Source: Thozetella sp. PMI_491 (taxonomy: Eukaryota; Ascomycota; Sordariomycetes; Chaetosphaeriales; Chaetosphaeriaceae). Taken from it: a DNA stretch of 64,000 nucleotides. The notes below the pieces were generated by a model. It saw only the letters and a list, made by a program, of their open reading frames with translations. It was not told where the DNA came from and searched no databases. Position numbers and translations under genes: made by a program. Below are positions 32,905-44,981 of this stretch, in pieces. Location: assembly GCA_021432635.1 (NCBI GenBank), contig MU270021.1:371964-435963 (forward strand), written 5' to 3'. Within the stretch, counting starts at the first letter, position 1. Each line of letters opens with the position of its first letter.

Positions 32905-34748
32905 GCTGTTTGCCTTTTATACTCACTTCGGCAATGTGCATTTCTACGTCTCAAACGTTTTCAAGTCTGATGTACTCTCAAGACAGATAGACAAGAAGGG
33001 GAGCCAAGGCAAAATCAGGCAACCCAAACCAAGCCGTTGTTGTGAACCTTGGTGTGGTTGTGCCCACCGCCAGCCTTGCTTGTCATCAGCCTCGGGGGAA
33101 ACCCCGACTGCCAAGAAGGAAGTTTCCGTGATATTTTCGGCACTTCCATGGAGGCCTCTTGATGAGCTTATACTCGGTGTTGTATTGTTGACGCGTCCCC
33201 CTGCTCCTCAACCGCCATGATTCCAAGGCTCCGACCTTGATAGCCCATCACCGTCCCGCAGGGGAAATCCAGCAGACATCCTTGCCCGGACGGCTACCCT
33301 AGCCGCTAGCGATTGTATTGGCTACTTGTAGTGCCCGAAATACCCCAACCGTGCAGTGCGGTCGGGACGGCTGCTGGTCCGAACAGAGGCGCCGGTGGCG
33401 ATCAACGGCCTGAGCCACCACCCCGTATTCAGAAGAATACGACGACTGGCTGGCCGGGACAGTCATCACAATGACTTGTCATTCCACCGAAGACAAGGAC
33501 GGCGTAATCGCCCTTCCGTCAGCCTCAGCTCTCGAAATCCCTGCACCCCGATCATTCCGGAGAAGAAATGTTTCTTTACTACGCTACAAGGCACCAGAGC
33601 GGGAAGTGTCAACCTTAGAATGAGAAATTTTTGACACGGCTGACACCAAGGCCATGCCCCTCATCCCCCACTCCAGGCGTAAAGCTGTTGACTAGGAGTA
33701 GTATGGCTATGCGGATAGGCAACCTCGACGTAACGGAGCCAAAGGGCCAGTCTAGTCCACCTCATGGCGCCCGTTGGGCTCTCAGTCCCAGCGTACCGGT
33801 ACCGCCATGACGTGATCGCCTGGATCGCGATTCTGTTGGGCTGAAAGCCATAAAAGTGAACAAGGTTGCAGAGAACGCGCAGCCAGAATTAGGACACCCG
33901 GCTGAGCTGAAGTTTGAGGTGGAATCGAATGACTCAAGCATGTCATCCCATTGCTTTTGCCCCTGTTTGCGCCAGCGCGGAAGACAGCAGGGTGGCGCCA
34001 TGCCCTTGCAGGGATGTCAGGGGGGCGTCAGGGGGGCAGCGTCCCAGCCAACCGGGTACAGTGGAGGTTTCTTTCCGGCTCACCAGTGGCGGGAAAGGAG
34101 GCTATCTGATGGATTGGCTTTGGCCCAGCCCGCGAGGAAACTTGGATGAGACCAGACGGAGAAAGCCGTCCTCGGCCACCTTCCCGAGGTTTTCCTTGCA
34201 GCAAACAATACGAAGGAGAGCCTTCGCAACCATTACTATGTAGAGAGATTCTGGGAAGCTGCCGCAGAGAAAAGCGCACATGACTCCTCAAATTGCCGCC
34301 ATGGCGTCGTCGCTCTGGGCAGCTGAGAACTGACGTCGACATGGCCGAAAACGGCAACAGGCTCGGCTGTAAAAGGGCAACTATCTAACAATGGTAGCTG
34401 CCAGACCCTAACCCTCCCACGTGACCTTGAGGCAAGCGCACCTTCCTATGCAGAGCTTGCGTTCGGGCAAGGGCGTGCTGTAAGCGAGAGAAGAGAGTGC
34501 TTTCTACTCAATTGATGCGATCCAGCCGATCTCCGTCTCTCCGAGCCACGTGCGGCCTCTTTTCATCCATGGTTGCGGGGTGAGCCCGGCCGCCGGCAAG
34601 CCGTAGGTTTGCCAACGGAGCCGCCCGAGTTGACGTCAAACCGCCGGGAGGTTTTTTGGGGGCCGACCCGCAAGTGCGGGACTCGATCGGTCTCGAGTTC
34701 ACTGCACAAACCCGCCGTCTGCTGCTGCGCGCGTACCTGCCCGGCGCG
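32905..34748. other. Intergenic stretch and composition boundary
   Basis: About 1.8 kb with no recognisable gene. By eye, GC content rises from left to right here, and downstream genes are much more GC-rich than those before 33 kb. It holds the promoters of the two divergently transcribed genes on either side. Confidence 0.5.
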
Positions 34749-37700
34749 ATGGCAAGGAAGAACAAGGCGGAGACCGAGGGCGACAGGCTAGGCGCGGTCG
34801 CGGTCGAGCCTGTCGCCCCTTCGCGCAACTCCGCGAGCGCAGCTCTGAGCACCACCAAGAAATCCCCCAAGCCGCAGGGGGCCCCTCCCTCGCAGCCACC
34901 TCCCTCGACTGCCTTGATCATCTGCCGCAACAAGTACGTGACGGACCCCTCCCCTCCCCTCGGACCGAGCCAGTGCGCGTGGCGCCGCTTGGCAGCTCGC
35001 AGCGGGCCCTCCCGCCTCTTCTTGCTTTCCCCATTTCGCGCGCGCAATCCGCACCGTCCGCGGTTGCTCGTCGCCGTCTAGTACCCCCCGGAGCAGGGAC
35101 TGATCTTGGCAGGCATTGGCGCTACATCTCGTCCTTCCACGGCCCCTGGCTGCAACTCCCGCACGAAATCCTCGAGACCCTAGCCAACACCAACTACAAC
35201 ACGCCACGACCGCGCCCGATCGACCCCGCCGTCTTCTTCGACCTCGTCAAGATCCGCCGCCTCGTCGACGATGCCACGAACCTCGCCGTGCGCGCCGCCA
35301 GCGGCGTCGCCTCCTCCGCCCTGTCCAACCTCAGCAGCATGCCGCAACATGCGGCTGCCATGCTGGGTCTGGGGCAAGGAGGGGCCGGGCAGGCAAAGCT
35401 GAGTCGGGAACGCAAATTCAGGATGCGCGAGCAGGCGACCCAAAAGCTCTCCCAGGCATACCACCTGGACGAGATCGCCTGCAGCGTCGCCACCATGCAA
35501 GGCGCGTCGACGCTGGAAGACGTGGCGACGCATGTGCTCCAGCGCAACCCCGACGACCCGGACGCGAAATACGTCCACTTCTTCCACGAGAAGATACCCA
35601 GCCGTCGCTTGGCCGAGTGCACAAGCCTAGCACCCCTGAATGACATAATCGTGGGCCGCCCGAACGACGGGGAGCCCCTCCGGACACGCGCGACTGTGCG
35701 CGTGTTCAAAGACGACTACGAGGGAGCAGCGATGGACCTGACAGCCGCGCTGCAGGCCCACAGGTTTCACCAACAGCAGCATGCGAAACCCAAAGGCAAG
35801 GACGCGGGCGCGCTCCAGCAGCGCAATGGCCGCAAGCAAGAGGATGTGGTCTTGAAAGAGGAGGACCAGCCAAGCAGCCTCGAAATCCAGCTCCTTTTCC
35901 AGCGGGCCGGGGTCTATCTGGCCATTGCCTGCAAGCATGTCTTCGAATCTCTGCCCACGCCGGCCGCAAGCCCTCGCGAGACATCCCCAAGAGCCGCCAG
36001 GGATCCGGCCGGAGATCTCCCGAGCAAGGCCCTCGAGCTCACTAAGATGCTTGAAGAGGCTGATCTATCAACTATCGAAGAGGCAGCTAGCCTTGAGAGC
36101 AGGTTATTAGAGCTCGCTAGCTCCATTGAAACCTTGCTGGCTAGTATAGACGAGGCACTTGGAGCTGCTAGCCGGGAAGCAGTTCAGGCCATGAAGGCGA
36201 TCTTGTCGCTGGGGGCGGCAGGGACGGACAGGCAGCTTCTCCAAGACAAAACCGAAGAGTTGGCTGCTGCTCTTCGACAGCTCTCCAGGAGAGCCGTCCA
36301 AAACGGCGCCGCTGTGCCGACGAGTCCGCTTCCGGTCGCAGAGCCTGATAAGAAGGTTCTCGAGGCGCGCAAGACAGTAAGACTCAACGCCAAGCGAGCG
36401 CTGCGCGACTACAACATGTATCTTTCGAACTTCGAATACTCGCCCGACCTCCCCATCGAGATCGCCGAAGACTTCGCGCGCAAGGTCAGCTTAGTCTCGA
36501 ACGGCGGTAGGGCCCCGCGCACGCACTCGCAATCCCAGGGCCCCAACTCCCCCGAGCTGAGCGGCGCCAGCGCGCGGGAGCCACATCGCGTGTACAACCT
36601 CTCGGAGCTCTTCGCTGCCACCCCTCCAGCGGATCTCCCCCGTTACCCGAACACAGATACCACGGTGGCGCGGCTGCAGCAGCCCGACTCGCCGGGCATG
36701 CCGCAGACCACCACCGAGACGCTGAGCTACCACCCGCTCCTCACGGATGCCCTCCATTCGCTACTTCTCTGTCACTGTCTGATCCAGACGTCGCCCAAGG
36801 AGCTGCTCCGGCACGCCCACATGGTCGCGCGGCTGGTACGCCTCGCCGACGGCTATCCCGTGTTTCAGGCGAGCCGGTCGCCCGCCCGGGCCGACTGGAT
36901 GGACGTGATACGGCGCGGTGAAAACTGGATCCAGCTGGCCGAGTCGTGGGAGAACCTCTGCGCGCCCGCGCCCCTCCCCCTGTTCCAGTCGTACGGCAAC
37001 GGGACGGCTCCAGTGCCCGTGTCGGGCACCCCCCCCGCGGCGCCGCGCGCCAGCCTCAAAGCGCTGCCGAAGCCCGACTCCCCGGTCGCGGCGGAGGCAC
37101 AGCTTTCCCAGGCCGGCGGTCCAACCCCCCTTGCTGACCCCGTTTCGGCGTCCCCGATGGCGTCGCACAGTGAGGCTACAGACCCGCAGCTCGTTGAGGT
37201 GCTGCGCCGCAAGCCCGCGGGTGAGGCGCTCGAGGAGGAGCACGTCAGCGAAGGCCCGTCGTACTGCTTGGCCGTGCGCGCGCGTCAGAACATGGCCTCG
37301 CACAATTACCAGGTCGAGAACGCCGTCGCGCGCATGGACGCCCGCTTCTCGCAGATGGAGATGGACAAACTGCAGGACCTCAGCGACGGCCTAGGCAGCC
37401 AAGCCAAGCCGCTCGCGCTCACGAACGGCGCAGCCGCTAACGGCACGCCGGCCACCGCCGCCAGCAACGGCGCGGTCAACGCGCTCGTGCCTGTCCACAG
37501 CGCAGGCAAGCCCCGGCGGCGCTCCGCGGCCCCGGGCGGCAAGCGCTGGTCCGTCGACGACGGCCACGAGTACCTGATCATCACGGAGCGGGCCGCGGCG
37601 GTGGCGCGCTGGGTGTGCGAGGCGCCCGAGAACGCTGGCTCCGCTGGCCCCGACGGCAAGAAGCGGAAGAAGAAGCCGGCCAAGAAGGCTGGGGCCGCTA

Positions 37701-37774
37701 GTGCCGCCGGCGCTGCCCCTGGGGGTGGGACCAAGCCGAACGATGTGGACGGCGAGGATGAGGCTGAGGCGTAG
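34749..37774 (+). CDS. Conserved 948-aa protein ('histidine kinase group protein' type)
   Basis: Two exons (34749-34933, 35113-37774) encode 948 aa; the 179-nt intron joins CRNK to HWRYISSFHGPWLQLP, a block I recall as highly conserved in Sordariomycete proteins annotated 'histidine kinase group protein'. Despite that label, no H-box, ATPase or receiver motif is visible. Residues about 60-330 are helical with TPR-like spacing (KYVHFFHEKIPSRRLAE, LLFQRAGVYLAIACKHV). The middle contains Ala/Ser/Glu-rich coils and the C-terminus is low-complexity with a basic KKRKKK cluster followed by an acidic end. It is probably a soluble housekeeping protein. Strong GC bias creates long open frames on the other strand, which are not genes. 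Its 3' end faces the transcription-factor gene 440 bp away. Confidence 0.88.
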
Positions 37775-38213
37775 CAGGGACAAGAAATACCGTAACTCGT
37801 AATTTAGGACGGACTCGTTGACGCGCGCGCAATCTGCTCTGTGCAATGGTTGCGCAGGTTGTCCTTGGTAAATCGTCCGGCTAAGAGATCTTCGCAAAGT
37901 AGACTGGGATGCTTTGCATAGGTCTTCTGAACTTGTACATGTATAGTCTCAGCAAAAAAAGTACAAAGTCTTGCCTTCGGCGAAGACTCGCCGTCTATTG
38001 TCGTTACATATACCAGCATGCACAAGCAGGGGCATAGAGTAAAGAAGTGGAGCTGTGATGCAGAGAAAGCAAGATCATGTCATGAGGGATGGGGCGTCCC
38101 TAGTGGTATATACCCATGTCTCAACTCCGAGAAAGCCAGATGTGCACCAACCCAATGGCCCAGTTGAATAGGGCATCGCGAGCTAGGTAAGATACGATAC
38201 ATGTCATTGCGGA
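37775..38213. other. Convergent intergenic stretch
   Basis: About 440 bp between stop codons of two convergent genes; presumably 3' UTRs and terminators. No coding signal. Confidence 0.5.
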
Positions 38214-41200
38214 TCACCACCTGACGGCCCCGTCCACCCCGCTCCCGCCGAGGCCCATTCCCATGTTCAGGAAAGCGTCGATGTCTTGCATCCCCTGGTT
38301 CTCGAGCACATCCATCAGCTCCATCTGCTGCTCCTGGCTCAGGCTGCCCTGGCGCTCCGGCGGGAACGAGTACTGCGCTATGCCTTGGCCATACATGCTG
38401 AAGCCGTTGGGTCCGCCCCCAGGGGCGGCTGCGACCACTCCGTTGCGGCCGCCGCCAACCGTATAGCCGCCGGTCCCCGTAGTCAAGCCCAGGCCGGTGT
38501 ACGACGTCGCCCCGTTTCCGTCGCCAAAGTAGTTGCCGCCACCAGCCGCGACGCCCGAGAAGGCGGCATACGGCGAGATGAATGGAGGAGGCGGGTTGAA
38601 CCAGTTCGTGACCGTCGTGGGGGCCGGTAAGGGCCGTTGCTGTGCGTTCTGCTGCGGATGAGGCGGGATCGTGAACGCTGGTGTCCTCGAAGGTGGCATG
38701 CCGGATTCCTGCTTCATGACGGCTGGCACTTTGCTGAAACCGTGGCCGAACTTGAGGTTGAGCTGAGAGAGCGGCGCAGGCGGCAAGGGGCTCCCCTGCA
38801 TGTCGAGCAGCGCGGGGCTCGCTTGCTGCATCGTGGGAGTCGGCGTCCCTGTCTTGATCCCGGTTCCCTGCAAGGTTGGTGAAAGGCTCGTGTTGCTGGG
38901 GTTTGCGGAAGGTGGCGCTGCCAGCGATTCCGGCGGCGTGGGCAGCATGTGGGGGCCAGGGGTTGGCATGGGGGGTGAGGTCTGGCCATTGTGGTAGAGC
39001 GGCGGCGTGGCTTGGGTGAGCTGTGGCGTGGTTGTCGCCGGTGGGGTGGACTCATCCACCTGCTCGGGTACGGGATTCTCGTTCGGTTGAGTAAAATCGG
39101 GAGCAAAGTATGAGCCGCGCCTCTCGCCAGAATTTGATGCAGGGTTGAGGAAGATCGAATTTGAGCGGAAGGTCGGGTGATTCTGTGCGTAGGGGTCGTC
39201 CATGTTTACCGCCATCTGATCCGGCGTCGCATCGAAGACGTAGCCGAACTGCGGCGCGTTGAAGCCTTGCCGCTGCGACTGCTGGTTCTGCGAGCCTGCC
39301 GAGGTGGGGAGGGATGACGCCTCAGACGCCGCTGGCGAGCTCGTGTCGGGGAGCGATGGCGGGGTCGTCAAAGCGCTATTCGGTCCAGAGGCAGGCGATT
39401 CCTCCTTCACATCGTAGCTCTGCATGCACGCCTTAGCAAAGACGGCGTACATCTGCGAAGCCGAGGTCGACCCTGGCCAACGCTCCGAACACTGCTCGAT
39501 GACGTCGAGCGCCACATTGACTAGCTCCTCGAGCTCCTCGCGCGGATGTTCTGCCCTAACTTCCGGGTAGGAAAGCGCCCACAGCAACGTGTTGAGCGCC
39601 ATATACACATTAATGAGGAAGATCCACGTGATGTCCACGGCCGCCTTCTTCACCTGCTGGCTAGAGAGATTGATTATATAGGCCGCGCCCTCGAAGCACT
39701 TGAGAGCTGCGCGGCTAGATGGTCTCGGGACTTGGGGAGAGGGCCGGTAAAGGAAGATAATCATGCCGTAGTGCTGGCCCGTGAACCTGTGCATTCGTCA
39801 GTACCGCGTTCTACGTGGTGCCGCAGGACCGCCACTCACCAAGGCTTGCACCATTCTGGCTTCTCGGGGGCTGAGTCCCGCCACTCCTCCAGCTTCGTCT
39901 CGATATGGCCGAACCACGGGTGGGTTTCGCTGCGCGGCTCGGGTCGCTTCTTTTCATACAGTGCCCGCCGAATTTCGGCCTGTAGCTGGTGCATCTTGCA
40001 GTAGTGAATCGCAACTAACTTCTTCTCGCTCGGTGGGCCTGGCTGGATGCCGGCTTCCGTAATGTTCTCGTCGCTGACGGACGCGAAGAAATCGACGTTC
40101 ATGAAGTCGCTGCCTCGCGAGAAGCCGTTCGGCCTGCCCATGCTCGCGGCGAGGCCAAACTCGCAGGTCGTCACGATCCAGCCCAGTCTCCTCCGCATGT
40201 CGAGCGTGCTTGGATCCTCGATTCCAATCGAGATGCGCTTCTCATCGGTCAGGTTGAGCTGCTGGCAAATCCTTGTCGCAAGGCCAATGATGTAGTATAC
40301 GGCGGTGCGCGTTGGCGTCAGCAGGGAGTACTGCTCAACGAGGACTAGGCACTGGAGCGTCTTCAGGTCCTTGGGTCGAACGACGTCTTCAAAGTACTGC
40401 ATCGCCGCCTGGTAGTAGCCGTCCGCGAGGCCAGCGTACTGCGTATCTAGCTTCTGTAGGCTGATGGCCATGACCATGCGCACCACGAAGTTCTTGTACG
40501 GGTCGTTGTCTCCTTCCAGCACGGCGCTTACATCCTTATCCAGGGTCGGCTCGTGGAGGGTTGGCGTGAAGACTTGCACTGTTCCACAGGTCAGAATCTT
40601 TGTCTATGCGGCCACTGGTCTCCGCCAGACGAAAGGTGGGGGCTGAATCTCGGGATCACCTACCTCTCTGGTTAAAGACCTCGACGAGTTTGTCGAGAAT
40701 TTGGCGCGTTGGCATGCCTTCGGCGGGCTTCGCGCTGATCATCGGGTAACTCTTTCGCCTCATACTCGGCCCGCTGATGCTCCCTCCCATGCTCACGATG
40801 CTCTGCATGCGGTTCAGGCGTTCCGCCCTCCTCGCGCGCACCTCGGGCACCAGCTCAGAGATCCTCTTCGAATCAGTATAGCGCTTGGCTTCCTCCATTA
40901 GTAGTCGGGCCATGGCAATGCCGCTGCTCGGGCCAAGGTACCGCGGCGTCTCGTCACTCTCGCTGAGCCGGACGAGGCCGCCGGGGCGTACGATCTCTTC
41001 GTTATTTCGCGGGTATTCATCCCCTTCCGTGTACTGGGCCAGGTCGGCCTCGAGCTGCCGTACCTTTTCCTGCAACTTCACGACATAGTACCGGCTGATT
41101 CGCTTGCCCTTGGTCGTGTCGTAGTATTCGCACGTCGAGCCGGAGCGCTCGCAGGGAAGACAGCGAGGCAAAGTCGGGTCGCATCTCGTTTTCCTCTGTG

Positions 41201-41543
41201 TGGCGGTCAGCACTCGTCTCCCTGGGCCGGTGCGTACCTCGGTGGCAAGGGGGCCCTGGAATCCGTGCAGCGGGAACAAGGAACCCAACAAAAAAAGGGG
41301 AGGGGGATGAGGTGGGCTCACCTGGCGGCACCGGCAGCAGGCCGTCAGCGTGTGTGCGATTCGCCCCGAATCGCCATCGCCACCATCGTCCTGGGCCTTT
41401 GACTGCGGCAGCGGCAGGCCATGAGGGTGCGGAAGGCGGGGATGGGCCACGGGGGCGTGCGGGAGCTTCCTCGGGTAGAACTGCTGTGGCGGCGGCCTCG
41501 GTATCACGACACCCACTTGACGAAAGACATCGGCAGCATCCAT
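38214..41543 (-). CDS. Zn2Cys6 transcription factor with fungal_trans domain
   Basis: Four exons (41543-41322, 41195-40664, 40578-39840, 39786-38214) join in phase to 1021 aa. The binuclear zinc cluster has perfect spacing: Cys69-x2-Cys72-x6-Cys79-x6-Cys86-x2-Cys89-x6-Cys96, with the 126-nt first intron cutting it between Gln74 and Arg75. A basic linker and a coiled-coil dimerisation element (KLQEKVRQLEADLAQY) follow, then the fungal-specific regulatory domain (about residues 250-560, including GLATRICQQLNL and the RRRLGW helix). The last 400 residues are low-complexity, Pro/Gln/Gly/Thr-rich, as in activation domains. It should bind CGG-type sites in the nucleus. Target genes are unknown. It is divergently oriented to a second Zn2Cys6 gene across 3.4 kb. 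Confidence 0.93.
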
Positions 41544-44500
41544 GGGAGGCGCGCGTGCGGGCTGTGGCCGGGGACGGCCGCGATGCGCGTTCTCTGGTGT
41601 GTCGCTCAGGCGGGACGAGCTGAACGGTTGATCACGCGGCCGTTGCGAGTGCGGGTGCCGTGGTCAAAGAAAGCTCTAGGCGACGAGTGGAGCAAGGGAG
41701 GGTCTGGCTTCGCTGGCGCCGACGGTTGGTCGTTGCGAATTGGAGGGAGGGGCGAAGGGAGAAAGCGATGGGGGGGAAGGGAGGGGGAGAGACTCGGATG
41801 GTCTCAGAGGCGTCGCAGGGCCCAAAAAGAAGGGAAAAAAGAGCACAAGAGGCAGCAAGGTCGGCAGGCACGAGGAGGTGCTACGTTCGTGCGCGCATCG
41901 TCGTGGGATCAAGGTTCATTTGCAAGATGGTCGTCGGCGTTCTGGTGAGGGCACGGCGGCGGAGAGGGTCTCGAAAGTGCAAAGTGCAGGTGGAAGCGCA
42001 AGGTGGAGCAGTGCCCAGGGCGACGCCAGGCTGAGAGAGTACAAGTACATAGCACGCTCTACTCGGCCCAGTGGCACTCGGTACGCCGTACATTCGCCGT
42101 GCGCTTCGGTGGACTCGGTGGGGTGGGGCACATAATAGGATTATAGGCCCGCCGATTTGCCTGCGGGCCAAGCTACCAACCAGTACCTAGGTACCTACTG
42201 GAGTAAGGCCTGCCTTGCCTGCCCTACCGCCCATTCGCTACCGCTGGTGCTAGACCGAGAGTTTGTAGGTAAACGAAACACCCAATGGAGCCAACCTCCC
42301 CCCCCGTCGTCTGCACCCAGCATGCCCGTGTAACGATGCTGCAGCGGCACGTGCAGCACCCCTCTTCTCTCTATCCTCGCCAACATAGGTAAGAACGCTC
42401 GAGTAAGCAGTCCGGTTGCTGCTCAGCAGAAGTCGCCGAGACGTGGCGGTGGAGGAGCCAGCACCGTCCTGTACTGTGCTCTATTCCACCGTACTGTGCT
42501 CTATCCCACTGTACTGTGCGCAAGCACCTCCAGTGACAGTACGTACAAGGAATGCATACCTTCCTTACCTGACCCTACTCATCATGCGTTGCCTTCGTTT
42601 GATGGGCGGTACACAAGGTCCACCGGAACCCAGCAACCCAGCAAACCCCTACCTAGCGCTGCAGGTGCGCGCAGGCAAACCGCATCGCTGGCTGCTTCCG
42701 GCGCCCTTCTAGCGCAGAAAAGCGAAATGCGATACCCCAAGGCAGACATCATGGATGCCCTTTTCGACCTGGTCCTCCGGACCCTGGAGTTTCTTAGCCT
42801 CCTTCTAGTCTCCTTCTCTCTGATCCCCTTTGTCTTTAGCGGTTGTTGTGCAACTCTTGTCGCGTGGCTTCAAATGCCGGGTGCTCCTTCGTCTGCATCC
42901 AGGGTGCAGAGGTAACACCAACCCCCCTCTCTCCCCTCCTCCCCTACCCCCCTCCCAGACACTTCTTCCTACCCAGAACGCGCGTGCAGGACAATACGCG
43001 CGAGGATGGAGCCATCCAGCCGCAGGGAGAAGAAGGAAAATAAAGTAAAAAAAAAATTTGCAACCCAAGGGCCGACTAACAGCCCCGGCGGCTGCTCGTC
43101 GGGCAGCGCGATGCGCCTCCTGGGGCAGGAATCCCCCTTACCTGACGGTGAGCATCGTTCTTCCTTGGAGTCGCAGGGGTCAGATAAGCCGATCGGGCCT
43201 CCCCTAGGCGCCCACCGGCAAGTCTGACAATGCCGTCTCTTGCGCGCGCGCCGCCCCGAGGCGCTCAACCCCTCTCGGCCAGCGACCGGTCCTCGGGCTG
43301 CCATTGGGCTGCTCGTGGTTTTATTGGAGTGCAGAAGGCCTTCCCGCCACGGCCTGTGAGGTTTGCGCCATGATTCGATGTTTCAACCTGCGTCCCTGTC
43401 AGCATTGTTCGGTTTGGTTTGGTGTTTTCTTGTTCGTGGGGTGCCCCTTCCGCGTCCGCCCTCGTACTCGTAGCCGGCGGGAAAATGACACGCAACTGGT
43501 ACGGCTCCCCCGGGCAGGGGGAGCAGCGCGACGTCGGGAGCTTCTCTTCCTTCCGCACTCATTCCGCGCTTCTGGGTCGCAAGCGCGAAGGCAGGCCGGG
43601 TAAGCTGGCGCGTGGCGCTGCAGAGGGTCGCATCACCCGCAAATCCTTCTAGGAGCGGCGCGATTGCCAAAGGGCACTGCAGCCGGCTCCTGGTTCTCTG
43701 GGGCTTTTTTTTTTTTTTTTTACATGCCCTCCTTCGACCGGCGCCAAGCTGCCATCTGGTCTTTCTCTGGCGATGGCCGGGACTTGGAAGGAGGGGGGGG
43801 CTCGGGTGGATGCGTGCCTGCCCGCTAGGAGCAAGCGGCTGATAAGATGGGTGACGCAAGTCCAAGCCCAAAGGCCGGGCTCATCTACGGCATCCCCATC
43901 TGCCCATCTCAGATGAGTGGCGGAAGGTTGGAAACACGTCAAAGAACGGCACAGGGGACTGTCCAATTGTTCGCCTAGCACCACTTAGGGCAGAGATCGC
44001 CGGGGGTTTTTTGCGGCTCCTCCACGCCGGCATCCCCAGAAATGTGACAGTAACTATGTCAGGGGCGCTTCCTGGCGGATTGTTCCTTCGACCTTCTCTA
44101 GACTAACTTCAGCCTCTTCCGCCCAGGGATCTCTGGAATTGGAATATTGGAATACACATCGGCCCTCTCCGAGAACCGATCTTGGTTTTTTAGGTCTAGA
44201 TCCCGCGCCTGGAGCCTGGGTACGTCGCAATGCTAGCTGCCATCCCGCCAGCCCTGTGTTGGTCGCCCGCTTCTTGGCCTGCTGGCGGCAGGGAGCTGGT
44301 TGTCCGTAGAGGGAACGCAAGGTTAGGTAGGTAGGGAGCTGCGCTTAGGTTTGAGGCGGGCGAGGCGAGGCGAGACTGCTACCGTAGTAGAGCACCACAC
44401 CAAGGGACCCAAAACCTCCTTCCCCCCGGCAGGGCTGCCGAAAGGCTCCCCCACCTTTTCCACCTCATGCAGCAGCCCTCGCTCGGGGTCGGCTGCCTTA

Positions 44501-44981
44501 CCCCACTTCGAGCTTGGCCAACATTCCGTGGATTGTCACGATTGTGCTTTCCCGACCGCTCGTGTGTCGCATTCTGTTTCCATACACGACCTAGCCGGCG
44601 CGACGTCTCTCTGCATCGACCACCGCTGCCACTTGACCACGCCAAGTCGAGGAATCCGTCGATCGGCGCCCACACAGGCGATCGCAATCCCAGGCCAGAT
44701 ACCGGCGCAAGGCCAGACGCGCAGCCCAGAGCCGCAGAAACTCACCCTTTGCTCACGCTCAGCCGAACCAGCGCTCGACTGACCTTTCTGGATGTGAGGA
44801 GATCCGGTTAAGGGGAACCATCTTGCTTTGCCGCGCCGAAAGGTACTCGACGCTGCCTCGGCCATCCATCCCGAGCACACACACGGTCGCTCTCGAGCTG
44901 CTCTGCCTGCAGGGAAGCTAATGCTTTGTAGCCACAGCTAAAGCGCTAGCGGGATTCGCTCCTGCAACGCTTAGAGGCATC
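41544..44981. other. Divergent 3.4-kb spacer between two transcription-factor genes
   Basis: No gene recognised. It holds the divergent promoters and probably long 5' leaders of both factors. Homopolymer and low-complexity tracts occur (a poly-T run near 43705-43721, pyrimidine-rich stretches near 42920-42970, a 20-bp tandem repeat at 42471). Open frames here are GC-driven. Confidence 0.5.
42471..42520. repeat. 20-bp tandem repeat, 2.5 copies
   Basis: Copies begin at 42471, 42491 and 42511, each with GTACTGTGC; the third is partial. Located in the divergent promoter region between the two Zn2Cys6 genes. Confidence 0.8.

Noticed and set aside
34508-35207. Minus-strand ORFs of 140-180 codons opposite the first exon of the 948-aa gene
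   Set aside because: Shadow frames caused by GC-rich codon bias; no features of their own.
36761-37897. Minus-strand ORFs up to 180 codons inside the 948-aa gene
   Set aside because: Antisense of a conserved coding exon; compositional only.
41421-42135. Overlapping 120-175 codon ORFs upstream of the first Zn2Cys6 gene
   Set aside because: Arg/Gly-rich frames in the promoter/leader region; all frames open because of composition.
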